From positions 1-58,589 of the forward strand of contig JAFZVY010000046.1 of NCBI GenBank assembly GCA_017617575.1: a stretch of 58,589 nucleotides of DNA. The letters are read 5' to 3'. This document shows, piece by piece, positions 27,740 through 35,216 of the stretch. How positions within the stretch are numbered: the first letter of the stretch is position 1; the number at the start of each line of letters is the position of its first letter. This stretch comes from Bacteroidaceae bacterium (GTDB lineage: Bacteria; Bacteroidota; Bacteroidia; Bacteroidales; Bacteroidaceae). The notes beneath the pieces are model-generated. The model did not search any database, had not been told where the DNA came from, and saw only the letters and a program-made list of their open reading frames with translations. The position numbers and the translations under genes are program-made.

Positions 27740-28408
27740 ATGATTAAGTTAGATAATATACGCAAGGTCTTTCACTCTAAGACATCGGAGACTGTTTCAC
27801 TTCAGGACATCTGCTTAGAGGTGAAGCAAGGTGAGTTTGTTGCAATCATGGGGCCTTCAGGTTCTGGTAAGACTACTCTTCTCAATATACTTGGTCTTAT
27901 TGACCGTCCTACTGAGGGTAAGTATATCCTTGATGGCGAGGATACGGAGAAGATGACAGACTATCAGATGACTATCTTCCGTAGGAAACGTCTGGGATTC
28001 ATCTTCCAAGCCTTTAATCTTATTGACGAACTGACGGTTTATGAGAACGTGGAATTACCTCTCAAGCTTCTTAACTATCCTGCCAATGAGCGTCAGATAC
28101 TTGTGATGGAGGCTCTCCGCAGGATGGAAGTAAGCCATCGTGCACAGAACTATCCTAATGAGCTTTCTGGAGGTCAACAGCAACGTGTGGCTTTTGCACG
28201 TGCTATCATATCCAAGCCTAAGCTTATACTTGCTGACGAGCCGACTGGTAATCTTGACTCAAAGAATGGATTGGAAGCTATGCAGATTCTCTCAGACCTG
28301 CACAAGGAAGGAGCAACAATAGTTATGGTGACGCATAACCAACGTGATGCTGCCTATGCGGATAGAGTCATAAACCTGTTTGACGGAAGAGTGATAGAGG
28401 TGAAGTAA
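27740..28408 (+). CDS. ABC transporter ATP-binding protein (MacB/LolD class)
   Basis: A 222-residue ATPase that pairs with the permease just upstream (1-bp gap). Walker A is GPSGSGKTT (about 39-47), followed by Q-loop FIFQAFN, signature LSGGQQQRV, Walker B LILADEPTG and the switch His in VTHNQ. It should energise the FtsX-type permease. Unlike the permease gene its composition is close to that of the housekeeping genes. It ends 50 bp before the convergent histidine-kinase gene, with a palindromic repeat between them. Confidence 0.93.
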   Translation: MIKLDNIRKVFHSKTSETVSLQDICLEVKQGEFVAIMGPSGSGKTTLLNILGLIDRPTEGKYILDGEDTEKMTDYQMTIFRRKRLGFIFQAFNLIDELTVYENVELPLKLLNYPANERQILVMEALRRMEVSHRAQNYPNELSGGQQQRVAFARAIISKPKLILADEPTGNLDSKNGLEAMQILSDLHKEGATIVMVTHNQRDAAYADRVINLFDGRVIEVK

Positions 28409-28410
28409 AG

Positions 28411-28454
28411 GACCCCTCCCCGTCCCTCCCACGAGGGGAGGAACGGGGAGGGTC
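28411..28454. terminator. GC-rich palindrome, probable bidirectional terminator
   Basis: Arms 28411-28430 and 28435-28454 are nearly complementary, with one or two mismatches. It is a relative of the C/T-tract palindromes at 2096 and 2241. It sits exactly between the convergent ABC and kinase genes and is followed by T-runs on the plus strand. Confidence 0.75.
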
Positions 28455-28459
28455 TTCTT

Positions 28460-29266
28460 TTAATTCAATTCAATTTGGAAGCTTACGTTCCATCCGTTAG
28501 TACCTGTAGGTAGGATGGATATGCTGCCTCCACTTATGTTTATTATCTGTCGGCAGAGGCTGAGACCTATGCCGTTGCCTGTACGCTTTGTAGTGAAGAA
28601 AGGAACGAATATCTCCCTTTGCTCCTCGTCAGTTATGCGAGGGCCGTTATTGCATATTCGTATGCGAGTAGGGGCATCGTCATACTTAAAGGCATATATG
28701 AGGATGCGTGTGGCAGAGGCCTCCACGGCATTCTTTACTATGTTGATAAGAACCTGACGTATAAGGTTAGGGTCAACATTTATGCTTATGTCCTCTGGCT
28801 CAATCTTTGTCTCTAAGCTTACGTTTTCTGGTATTATACCTATGTTTCTAATGTTGTCGAGCAACTCTCTTACGTTCACATTTTCTGGTTGAGGCTTCTG
28901 CAAGGCGGAGAATTTTCTGTAGCTATCCACAAATGATATTAGTCCTTCAGACGTGTCGTGAATAGCTTTCATTCCTTCATATAGTTCGGAGTTCCTTATC
29001 GCTTCCTCTTCAAGAAAGGTATCGCTAAGCGAAACGATAGGTGCAAGTGAATTCATTATCTCATGTGTAAGGATGCGCGTTATCCTTTCCCATGACGCCA
29101 TCTCTATGTTCTGCCTTTGTTCCTGCATTAGTTCCATCATACGGTTGATGGTTATTATTGCAGCCCTCTCGCCTGGGAAGGTTGCTTTCTCCTCAGGTAT
29201 GCGGAACGAGAAGTCATTATTGCGTATGGCTTCAAGTGCAGTCTGGTATAATGATGAATGATACAC
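28460..29266 (-). CDS. Short soluble sensor histidine kinase
   Basis: A 268-residue kinase with no membrane segment. After about 50 helical residues comes a dimerisation helix with His68 in ILTHEIMNSLAP, then an ATPase domain with N-box INIVKNAVEA (Asn175, Asn179), an F-box region IFVPFFTTK and G2 GNGIGLSL. The usual DxGxG (G1) motif reads NNGPR, so the Asp is Asn206. The start is GTG, with an in-frame stop just upstream. Related Bacteroidetes NtrY-like kinases have two membrane helices and a sensor part that are missing here. It follows the REC-Fis regulator gene after 106 bp and is convergent with the ABC transporter. Confidence 0.8.
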   Translation of the reverse strand: MYHSSLYQTALEAIRNNDFSFRIPEEKATFPGERAAIITINRMMELMQEQRQNIEMASWERITRILTHEIMNSLAPIVSLSDTFLEEEAIRNSELYEGMKAIHDTSEGLISFVDSYRKFSALQKPQPENVNVRELLDNIRNIGIIPENVSLETKIEPEDISINVDPNLIRQVLINIVKNAVEASATRILIYAFKYDDAPTRIRICNNGPRITDEEQREIFVPFFTTKRTGNGIGLSLCRQIINISGGSISILPTGTNGWNVSFQIELN

Positions 29267-29275
29267 TTGGTTTTT

Positions 29276-29303
29276 AATGAGGAATTAGGAATTAGGAATG
29301 GTT
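29276..29303. repeat. 7-bp tandem array upstream of the kinase gene
   Basis: Units AATGAGG, AATTAGG, AATTAGG, AATGGTT, starting 10 bp upstream of the GTG start. The in-frame stop codon that limits the kinase reading frame lies in this array. Confidence 0.65.
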
Positions 29304-29372
29304 ACCGAGCGCGGTAACCAATAGTTTTGTATTAGTCAGCCTCTCCTCTGTGGGATGGATAGTGAGAGTTTT

Positions 29373-29888
29373 TTATCCCTTTATTTTATTATATAACGTC
29401 TGTCTGCTTATGCCGAGCATCTCGGCTGCAAGCTTCATGTTGCCATTACACTTGTCAACGGCAGAGCGGATATGCTGTGCCTCCATTTCGGCAAGAGGAA
29501 CAACTTCCTTGTTTGCTTCTATGGCATGGTTGAGCGTGTAGAGCAGTTTCTCATTATCCCAAGGCTTGGTGACAAAGTCGGATGCACCTTGCTTGAGTCC
29601 CTTGACGGCAAGCTCTATGTCGCCATAAGCCGTGAAGAGTACGACAGGTGTCTCAGGATGAAGACGCTTGATTTGCTCCAGCCAGAACAGTCCTTCGTTA
29701 CCTGTGTTAAGCCCGAGGGCAAAGTTCATGTCGAGAAGTATGACGCTAAATGACTCTGATGCCATGTTTTTCTGTATGGCATCAGGATTGTCTATTAGTA
29801 CCACGTTCTCAAACATCTTCTTGAGAAGGTATTTTAATGATACACGAACTGCCTCGTTATCATCTACTACAAGTATGGATTTGTGCAT
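29373..29888 (-). CDS. Compact REC-Fis response regulator
   Basis: A 171-residue regulator with REC residues Asp9/Asp10, phosphoacceptor Asp53, Thr86 and Lys108, joined by a 15-residue linker directly to a Fis-type helix-turn-helix (about 135-170, KLAAEMLGISRQTLYNKI). NtrC-type regulators paired with this kind of kinase carry a sigma-54 ATPase between these parts; it is absent, giving the layout of RegA/ActR proteins. It would act as an ordinary DNA-binding regulator rather than a sigma-54 activator. Downstream is its probable kinase partner. The nearby ABC operon is a likely target (inference). Confidence 0.88.
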   Translation of the reverse strand: MHKSILVVDDNEAVRVSLKYLLKKMFENVVLIDNPDAIQKNMASESFSVILLDMNFALGLNTGNEGLFWLEQIKRLHPETPVVLFTAYGDIELAVKGLKQGASDFVTKPWDNEKLLYTLNHAIEANKEVVPLAEMEAQHIRSAVDKCNGNMKLAAEMLGISRQTLYNKIKG

Positions 29889-29893
29889 ACTCC

Positions 29894-30050
29894 TTAGGGA
29901 GTTAAAAGTTAGAAATGGAGTTAAGAGGAAGTTAATGTGGAGTTAAAAAGGAGTTAAAAAGACGAATGTCTATCGTTAAGATATTTTAGGATACGAATAT
30001 GCAGACAAACAAACGTCTTTTTAACTTCTTATATAACTCCATTTTAACTA
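29894..30050. repeat. 11-bp array pair, unit TGGAGTTAAAA-like, inverted
   Basis: Left side: TTAGGGAGTTA, AAAGTTAGAAA, TGGAGTTAAGA, GGAAGTTAATG, TGGAGTTAAAA, AGGAGTTAAAA, AGACGAATGTC (29894-29970). Right side, inverted (30013-30050), carries CGTCTTTTTAACTTC and AACTCCATTTTAAC. It fills the gap between the GDP-fucose synthase stop and the regulator start and may end the former transcript. Confidence 0.7.
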
Positions 30051-30054
30051 CAAG

Positions 30055-31260
30055 CTATGCAATGGATTCTTTATACCACTCGAAGAGCTTCTGTACTCCG
30101 TCCTCAATTTCCACCTTGTGTGTCCAACCGAGGGAGTGGAGCTTGCTTACGTCGATAAGCTTACGCATCGTTCCGTCTGGCTTGCTTGAGTCGAATGCAA
30201 CCTCGCCCTTGAAGTCAACAACCTTAACGACAAGCTCAGAGAGCTGACGGATGGTAAGCTCCTTGCCAGTACCCACGTTGATGTGGCAGTTACGTATCTC
30301 GCCGAGGCTTGGTATTGCACCACCACGTCCTGCGCTATGGTTACGGTCAACAGCTCCGTCTGTGCTTGCGCCATAGTGTACTGATGAATATTTTTCAATA
30401 CCGATGATGTCCTTGAAGTCAACATTGAGGAGAACGTGAACAGATGCGTCTGCCATGTCCTCGCTCCAGAGGAACTCACGAAGTGGAGTGCCTGTACCCC
30501 AGAGAGTAACCTTGTTGTTCTCTATGCCGTACCAAGCAAGTACCTTGAGGATTGTAGCCTCGTCGCTCTCTCCGTTCACCTCATAGCGTACCTTCTCTCC
30601 GTTCTCTGGGATGGTAGCACCAACAGGACGGATGGTGAGGTCCTTGCGTATAGACTTCCAATCGCCCTCGTTGATGAGCTTGGCAAGATAAACCTTACGC
30701 ATCATGGCAGGCATTACGTGGCTGTTCTCAAGGTGGAAGTTGTCATTAGGGCCATAGAGGTTAGTAGGCATGACAGCTATGTAGTTAGTACCATACTGGA
30801 GGTTGTAGCTCTCACACATCTTGAGACCTGCAATCTTGGCAATGGCATATTCCTCGTTTGTATATTCAAGCTCAGAAGTGAGGAGACAATCCTCCTTCAT
30901 TGGCTGTGGAGCATTCTTTGGATAGATACAAGTAGAGCCGAGGAAGAGGAACTTCTTCACTCCGTGGGCATAAGCCTCGGAGAACACGTTACATTGTATC
31001 TTCATATTCATCATCATGAAGTCGGCACGGTAGAGGCTGTTAGCCATGATACCACCTACGAAGGCGGCGGCAAGAACCACAGCATCAGGTTTCTCCTCGT
31101 CGAAGAACTTCTTTACTGCCACCTGATCCGTAAGGTCAAGCTCCTTGTGACTGCGACCCACGAGGTTGTTGTAGCCACGTGACTTCAGATTATTCCATAT
31201 AGCAGAACCAACAAGTCCGTTGTGTCCTGCAACATAAATCTTGCAACTTTTATCTAACAT
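30055..31260 (-). CDS. fcl: GDP-L-fucose synthase
   Basis: A 401-residue NADPH-dependent epimerase/reductase that makes GDP-L-fucose from GDP-4-keto-6-deoxymannose for surface glycans. It has the extended-SDR nucleotide-binding motif GHNGLVGSA, the fingerprint FLGSTCIYP (catalytic Ser) and YAIAKIAGLKM (catalytic Tyr and Lys). An insertion of about 80 residues compared with E. coli Fcl (around residues 205-280, SIRKDLTIRPVGA...) is usual in Bacteroidetes as far as I recall. The ATG at 31260 (MLDKSCKIYVAGH) is chosen because the -7 box lies at 31294-31301, which rules out the longer TTG start at 31296. Confidence 0.93.
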   Translation of the reverse strand: MLDKSCKIYVAGHNGLVGSAIWNNLKSRGYNNLVGRSHKELDLTDQVAVKKFFDEEKPDAVVLAAAFVGGIMANSLYRADFMMMNMKIQCNVFSEAYAHGVKKFLFLGSTCIYPKNAPQPMKEDCLLTSELEYTNEEYAIAKIAGLKMCESYNLQYGTNYIAVMPTNLYGPNDNFHLENSHVMPAMMRKVYLAKLINEGDWKSIRKDLTIRPVGATIPENGEKVRYEVNGESDEATILKVLAWYGIENNKVTLWGTGTPLREFLWSEDMADASVHVLLNVDFKDIIGIEKYSSVHYGASTDGAVDRNHSAGRGGAIPSLGEIRNCHINVGTGKELTIRQLSELVVKVVDFKGEVAFDSSKPDGTMRKLIDVSKLHSLGWTHKVEIEDGVQKLFEWYKESIA

Positions 31261-31293
31261 TGTCCTGATTGTTATATTTTTCAATTTACGATG

Positions 31294-31301
31294 CAAATAT
31301 A
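31294..31301 (-). promoter_or_regulatory. -7 box of fcl
   Basis: TATATTTG on the minus strand, giving a leader of about 27 nt before the ATG at 31260. It decides the start codon. Confidence 0.6.
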
Positions 31302-31345
31302 CTTCATTTTATTGATATACTTCCCTAATATCTGCCTAAATACAC

Positions 31346-31381
31346 TATCTGGGCAGGAAAAAAGTTTTTCCTGCCCAGATA
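31346..31381 (-). terminator. Strong hairpin terminator after the lipoprotein gene
   Basis: Perfect 17-bp arms (31346-31362 and 31365-31381) with a 2-nt loop and internal A5/T5 tracts, 12 bp after the stop at 31394. Confidence 0.85.
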
Positions 31382-31393
31382 ATATTGTTTGCG

Positions 31394-32512
31394 TTACTTC
31401 TTCATCTTCCTTCTGTAGATGAAGCTACCTATTGCGATTATGATTGCAGAACCCATAAGGACGAATGCCCAAGGGTTGTTGCGTTCGCGTGTGGATATGG
31501 ATATTTTATAGTCACCCATGATAAGTTCCTCACCTGAGATGGCGAAATGTCCCGTTCCCTTTTCCTTTGGGTCATTAGCTATATAGTTAATCCTATGTCC
31601 TCCACATACCTCTCCTGGCAAGGTGATGTTGTGTTGGATTTTGATATTAAGTATTTCGTACATCCTGAGTAGCTTATTGTTTATCTCCTTGCAGAACTTG
31701 CTTTCCTCATCCATAAAGATGTCGTAGGCATCTGTCTTGTAGAAGTTATGGAATAGTTCATTTGTATTCAACTCCAATAGACCCTTTGATGAGTTTATAC
31801 AAAACTGCTTGAAGTCATTACGTGTGGCAAGAAAATCTTCCTTTGTAAGTGGAGGGTTAGGTATGGAGTCATAGTATTTGTCTATTGTGCTGAAATATAC
31901 AGCCAAGATATTGTCATTAACCCAGTTGTCCACCTTGTCCTCTATCTTTGACAATCGTTCTGACATCTCTGAACCCGGAAGGCGGTTACCATTTTCGTCA
32001 AGCACCATGTCAGGATAACCTCTGAACCAGAACCTAATGGTGTCCATGCTACCTATTTTTTCCACAGGGACAGGAAACTCATCCTTCAGGCTTGCAAAGG
32101 TCTCAGTATAAGTGTATTTCGTGTAGAAGAATCCTTCCTCCTTCTTATACTCCACCTTTGACTTGAGTGGTTTGCCATTAAGCATGAAAGGACACTTGTC
32201 GTGCATCTCCTCCACGGACGCATACTCCTGCTTGAATACGGACATGACCGTATCGCCCTTGAGTTCCGTATTGATATGCTTCATCTTTGAAACATCCACA
32301 TTCTGTGGGGTAGGGAGAGCATATCCTGTCTTACCCTTTCCCCAGTTATTGTCACGTTCCGACTGCGTCATGGTTGTCTCGTAGATGACCTCACGTGTGC
32401 ATGAGCCGTCCTCGTTGATGACTGTATTAACCTTCACGTTTCTCGCATTGTTGCAAGAACATATTGCTATACACGTAATAGCAAGTAATATGATTGATTT
32501 AATTGTATTCAT
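31394..32512 (-). CDS. Lipoprotein with C-terminal membrane anchor, unknown function
   Basis: A 372-residue protein with a signal peptide and lipobox ICSC (Cys20), a beta-rich N-terminal part (25-175), a helical middle (185-320), a beta-rich part and a C-terminal transmembrane helix followed by RRKMKK (about 348-372). A lipid anchor together with a membrane anchor is unusual; the protein may sit in the inner membrane facing the periplasm. It follows the sigma/anti-sigma pair on the same strand, so it may belong to that regulon. I do not recognise the family. Confidence 0.65.
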   Translation of the reverse strand: MNTIKSIILLAITCIAICSCNNARNVKVNTVINEDGSCTREVIYETTMTQSERDNNWGKGKTGYALPTPQNVDVSKMKHINTELKGDTVMSVFKQEYASVEEMHDKCPFMLNGKPLKSKVEYKKEEGFFYTKYTYTETFASLKDEFPVPVEKIGSMDTIRFWFRGYPDMVLDENGNRLPGSEMSERLSKIEDKVDNWVNDNILAVYFSTIDKYYDSIPNPPLTKEDFLATRNDFKQFCINSSKGLLELNTNELFHNFYKTDAYDIFMDEESKFCKEINNKLLRMYEILNIKIQHNITLPGEVCGGHRINYIANDPKEKGTGHFAISGEELIMGDYKISISTRERNNPWAFVLMGSAIIIAIGSFIYRRKMKK

Positions 32513-32519
32513 AATGGTT

Positions 32520-32599
32520 TGAGTTTATGAGTTTTTAAGTTCTTAAGTTTGTGAATTCTTAAGTTTTTAAGTTCTTAGGTTCTTAAGTTCTTAAGTTCC
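32520..32599. repeat. 8-bp tandem array, ten units
   Basis: Ten consecutive units of TAAGTTCT type (TGAGTTTA, TGAGTTTT, TAAGTTCT, TAAGTTTG, TGAATTCT, TAAGTTTT, TAAGTTCT, TAGGTTCT, TAAGTTCT, TAAGTTCC). It starts 8 bp upstream of the lipoprotein start codon and so forms its leader. Confidence 0.85.
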
Positions 32600-32614
32600 T
32601 AAATATTAATGCTC

Positions 32615-33025
32615 TTAGTTGTTCTTTACCATTGCATAACTGTGAATTTTGTTCTTCTCCTTCAAGTTTGTGTACACAACGTTTAGGGTACTTGAAAAAG
32701 AAGAGTTGTTTGTTTTGATTGAAGTATGGTTGATTGCAATTACCTTTTCATTATCGTTTATTGGGGAAGACGTGGTGACGTATGAGTAGGCAAAGAGGCC
32801 TACAAGCCATATTGCAGCCACGGAACTGACGGCTCTCACAATATTGATGATAGTCTCTGCCTTGCCTCCGCCTTGCTGCTGCCTTGCTGCTTCCTCCTCG
32901 TCCGTAGCGTCGAGTTGGATGTCGGGCAGGTTCATCATTATCTGCTCCGTAAGCAAGTCGGCATCTGGTGGGGTAGGCTGCTGACCTTTCATTCCGTTGA
33001 GTATGTCGTCTATCGTCTTATTCAT
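32615..33025 (-). CDS. Probable membrane anti-sigma factor
   Basis: A 136-residue protein. Residues 1-60 are cytoplasmic and acidic (MNKTIDDILNGMKG...LDATDEEEAARQQ), a single membrane helix lies at about 63-85, and a 50-residue outer part follows. It overlaps the ECF sigma gene by 8 bp, which is the standard arrangement for a cognate anti-sigma. No zinc-binding anti-sigma motif is seen, so the call rests on topology and context. Confidence 0.6.
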   Translation of the reverse strand: MNKTIDDILNGMKGQQPTPPDADLLTEQIMMNLPDIQLDATDEEEAARQQQGGGKAETIINIVRAVSSVAAIWLVGLFAYSYVTTSSPINDNEKVIAINHTSIKTNNSSFSSTLNVVYTNLKEKNKIHSYAMVKNN

Positions 33026-33569
33026 ATCCTAATCTTTTTAGTTGTTCGCGAATTGTTTGTCTTGCAACATATAGGTTGCTCTTTATCTGTTTGGCGTCCA
33101 AACCTGTTATGGAGCTAATCTCCGTGGAGTCAAGTCCTTCGAGGTGACTGAGTGTGAATACCAGCCTTTGCTTGTCACTCAACCTGTCAGCCAGTAGTCT
33201 CAAGATAGCCACCCACTCACTATTCTCCAACTGCCGTTGCGAATCGCCCGTTGTGGCATATTCCCTGAGCACGGATTCGTCTTCTGGCAGAGGTACGAGC
33301 CGTCGTGACGCCTTCAACCTGTCGAGGCAGATGTTTGAGGCTATTCGGTATATCCACGTGGAGAAAGAGCTTGAACCGTCGTACCTCTTGATATGAACCC
33401 ATATCTTGATGAACGTCTCCTGCGTGGCATCCTTGGCTTCTTCCTCATCGCACAGCATCTTGAGTGCGAGTGACCACACCATCCTTTGGTATGTGCTCAC
33501 CACTATGGAGAAAGCCGTCTTGTCTCCGCCTTGGCATCTTGTTAATATTTCGGTATTGATTTGTTCCAT
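33018..33569 (-). CDS. ECF-type RNA polymerase sigma factor
   Basis: A 183-residue sigma-70-family factor. Region 2 covers about residues 20-90 (MVWSLALKMLCDEEEAKDATQETFIKIW, FSTWIYRIASNICLDRLK) and region 4 about 125-178 (LSDKQRLVFTLSHLEGLDSTEISSITGLDAKQIKSNL). It is encoded with a probable anti-sigma (8-bp overlap) and perhaps the lipoprotein downstream. The target regulon cannot be told from this window. Confidence 0.93.
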   Translation of the reverse strand: MEQINTEILTRCQGGDKTAFSIVVSTYQRMVWSLALKMLCDEEEAKDATQETFIKIWVHIKRYDGSSSFSTWIYRIASNICLDRLKASRRLVPLPEDESVLREYATTGDSQRQLENSEWVAILRLLADRLSDKQRLVFTLSHLEGLDSTEISSITGLDAKQIKSNLYVARQTIREQLKRLGYE

Positions 33570-33763
33570 AATTTTGAACGATTACACCCATTATACGATT
33601 GTGTTGTCTAAAGGTCAAATGCAAATCGTCACTTTTTTCAGAAAAAAGTTAGTTAACCACTTCTTCTGCAAAATTACCACTTTATTTTGATTGCAACAAA
33701 GTTTTCTGGAGCATATCTCCTCGTTCTTCATCTGTTTTACCTCCGTCATTCCTCCATTATAAC
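33570..33763. other. Intergenic, no gene seen
   Basis: AT-rich region upstream of the sigma-factor gene. It should hold its promoter, but no TAnnTTTG box is clear. It continues into the 11-bp-period element B. Confidence 0.4.
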
Positions 33764-33895
33764 TTCGCTCTTTCTCCGTAGAATCTCCACCGAATGTCCA
33801 CCGAATGTCCACCGTTTTGGTGGACATTCGATGAAGATTCCATGGAGATGTGATGGTGAAAATATGGAGGAAGAACGAAGTTGCTACGGACATAA
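33764..33895. repeat. Large palindromic 11-bp-period repeat element, copy B
   Basis: From 33781 the sequence reads as 11-mers: GAATCTCCACC, GAATGTCCACC, GAATGTCCACC, GTTTTGGTGGA, CATTCGATGAA, GATTCCATGGA, GATGTGATGGT. Its reverse complement aligns with element A (8247-8411), sharing the TTTTCACCATCACATCTCCAT segment and the AACTTCGTTCTT flank. Confidence 0.85.
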
Positions 33896-33977
33896 ATCGG
33901 AGTAGGGAGGGAATATCGCACCAGAGGCGCGGACGAAGAAAAAACAGGTAAAAAAAAAACAGATAAAAATATTCTAG

Positions 33978-34331
33978 GTCTTTCCGATAGATGAAGCTAT
34001 GATGGAATATATTCGTACACATTGGGAATGTCCAGCAATAGCACAACGTAATAAGATTACTTCTAAGATTTATGTATGCTTTGATGTTGAGAAAGATGGT
34101 ACTGTTACAAACGCAGAAATACTCTGTAATGACTCTTATGCTAATTTTAAGTTAAAATTAGAGAGTGCCATGTGCGATTCGATAGATGCAAAAAATGTAA
34201 AAGAAAGTCTTGATGCGTTAGAATCTAATGTATTGAAAGTTGTAAGAGGAATAAAAAAATTGAATCCTGCAAAAAAGAATGGTGAGCCTGTAAAGTGTAG
34301 GTACAGTATTCCTTTCACTTATTACTTATAA
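33978..34331 (+). pseudogene. TonB C-terminal domain fragment
   Basis: The frame is open from the codon after a TAG at 33975-33977; the first ATG is at 33999 (110 residues). The translation (VFPIDEAMMEYIRTHWECPAIAQ..., IYVCFDVEKDGTVTNAEIL, LDALESNVLKVVRGIKKLNPAKKNGEPVKCRYSIPFTY) follows the TonB C-terminal domain from its FPGG-like start to its end. It lacks the membrane anchor and Pro-rich spanner needed for energy transduction, and has no signal peptide. I read it as the remnant of a TonB-type gene, with repeat element B immediately upstream. A small cytosolic domain protein is less likely. Confidence 0.65.
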
Positions 34332-34430
34332 TTTATGAAGATGGTACTAATTTCTGTGGTGAAAAGGCAAAAAACGCTATGTTGATGAATTATGTGAAAT
34401 AATGCGTTTTGTGTTGCATTTTCCTTTGCT

Positions 34431-34496
34431 TTCTCTTAGCATCCTCTACAATTCTCTGAGAATTTGTAGAGGATGCTAAGGGAATACTAACGTAAT
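34431..34496. repeat. 11-bp-period palindrome after the TonB fragment
   Basis: Perfect 17-bp arms (34435-34451 and 34464-34480) extend inward to about 22 bp with one extra base. The sequence reads as 11-mers: TTCTCTTAGCA, TCCTCTACAAT, TCTCTGAGAAT, TTGTAGAGGAT, GCTAAGGGAAT, ACTAACGTAAT. It could act as a terminator. Confidence 0.8.
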
Positions 34497-34529
34497 AGAG
34501 TCAGTTGTGACGAAATTTCAGGTTCTTTA

Positions 34530-34560
34530 TTTGCCCATTCAATATCTTTTTGTAATTTTG
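34530..34560 (+). promoter_or_regulatory. Consensus promoter of the small lipoprotein gene
   Basis: TTTG (34530-34533), 19-bp spacer, TAATTTTG (34553-34560), a very good Bacteroidetes consensus. The leader is about 42 nt. Confidence 0.8.
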
Positions 34561-34609
34561 CCATGAGAATAAACTAACTATACAACTAACTAAATCAAAA
34601 CGCTTAAAA

Positions 34610-35020
34610 ATGATGAGAAATACAAAAGGTTTTGCCCTGTTGGCTCTTGGTGGCAAAAGAATTCTTGGAGTTTCCGTGGTGGCTTTATTGGGTTGCTCTT
34701 TACTCGGTTCGTGTGTGCGTATAAGTACAACGACTACAACGTCTAAGACGGAATCGTATTATAAGACAGATGATGATTCTTCTTACGTGATGGTTGTTAC
34801 AACAACGGATAACTGGGGGAATAAGACCACTAAGAAAGTAAAGACTAATGTGGTGATAGACGGAGTGGCATATCCTGAACTCAGGTCAGAGGATGAGGTT
34901 AAGGAGTATTTGAGTGAATTAAGCGTGAAGTACAAGATGCTTACAAAAAGGCATGATGCCAGCATGAATGGTAATGTTGATGAATATGTGGAGATAAATG
35001 TTGAAACAGAACAAAAATAG
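34610..35020 (+). CDS. Small lipoprotein of unknown function
   Basis: A 136-residue protein whose N terminus is Met-rich and basic, then hydrophobic, with lipobox LLGSC (Cys35). A Thr/Ser-rich stretch (RISTTTTTSKTES) follows, then a short beta-rich domain (55-90) and a helical, charged end. The signal region is long; an internal start would shorten it. A strong consensus promoter precedes it. Thr-rich segments just after the lipid anchor are common in surface lipoproteins. I do not recognise the family. Confidence 0.65.
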   Translation: MMRNTKGFALLALGGKRILGVSVVALLGCSLLGSCVRISTTTTTSKTESYYKTDDDSSYVMVVTTTDNWGNKTTKKVKTNVVIDGVAYPELRSEDEVKEYLSELSVKYKMLTKRHDASMNGNVDEYVEINVETEQK

Positions 35021-35159
35021 GGTATGGGCAGGCTTGGAAGTTTATTCTGAGCCTGCTTATTTTCGTTTTTATAAACACTTGTTTGTTCTTGGAGGATAAT
35101 AAGGGCTTGCAGATGTAAGAAATCTTAATCCTTATTCGCTTTTTCTTATTTTTTTTGCC

Positions 35160-35167
35160 TACCTTTG
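35160..35167 (+). promoter_or_regulatory. -7 box of purL
   Basis: TACCTTTG followed by CACCC, 49 bp before the ATG at 35217. No obvious -33 match at the usual distance. Confidence 0.6.
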
Positions 35168-35216
35168 CACCCAGATATCTAAATTTATTTTTCATATAAT
35201 TCATACCACATAAGTT

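Noticed and set aside
30436-31182. A 248-codon open frame on the plus strand
   Set aside because: Antisense to GDP-fucose synthase, whose catalytic motifs are clear. The open frame reflects the codon bias of the real gene.
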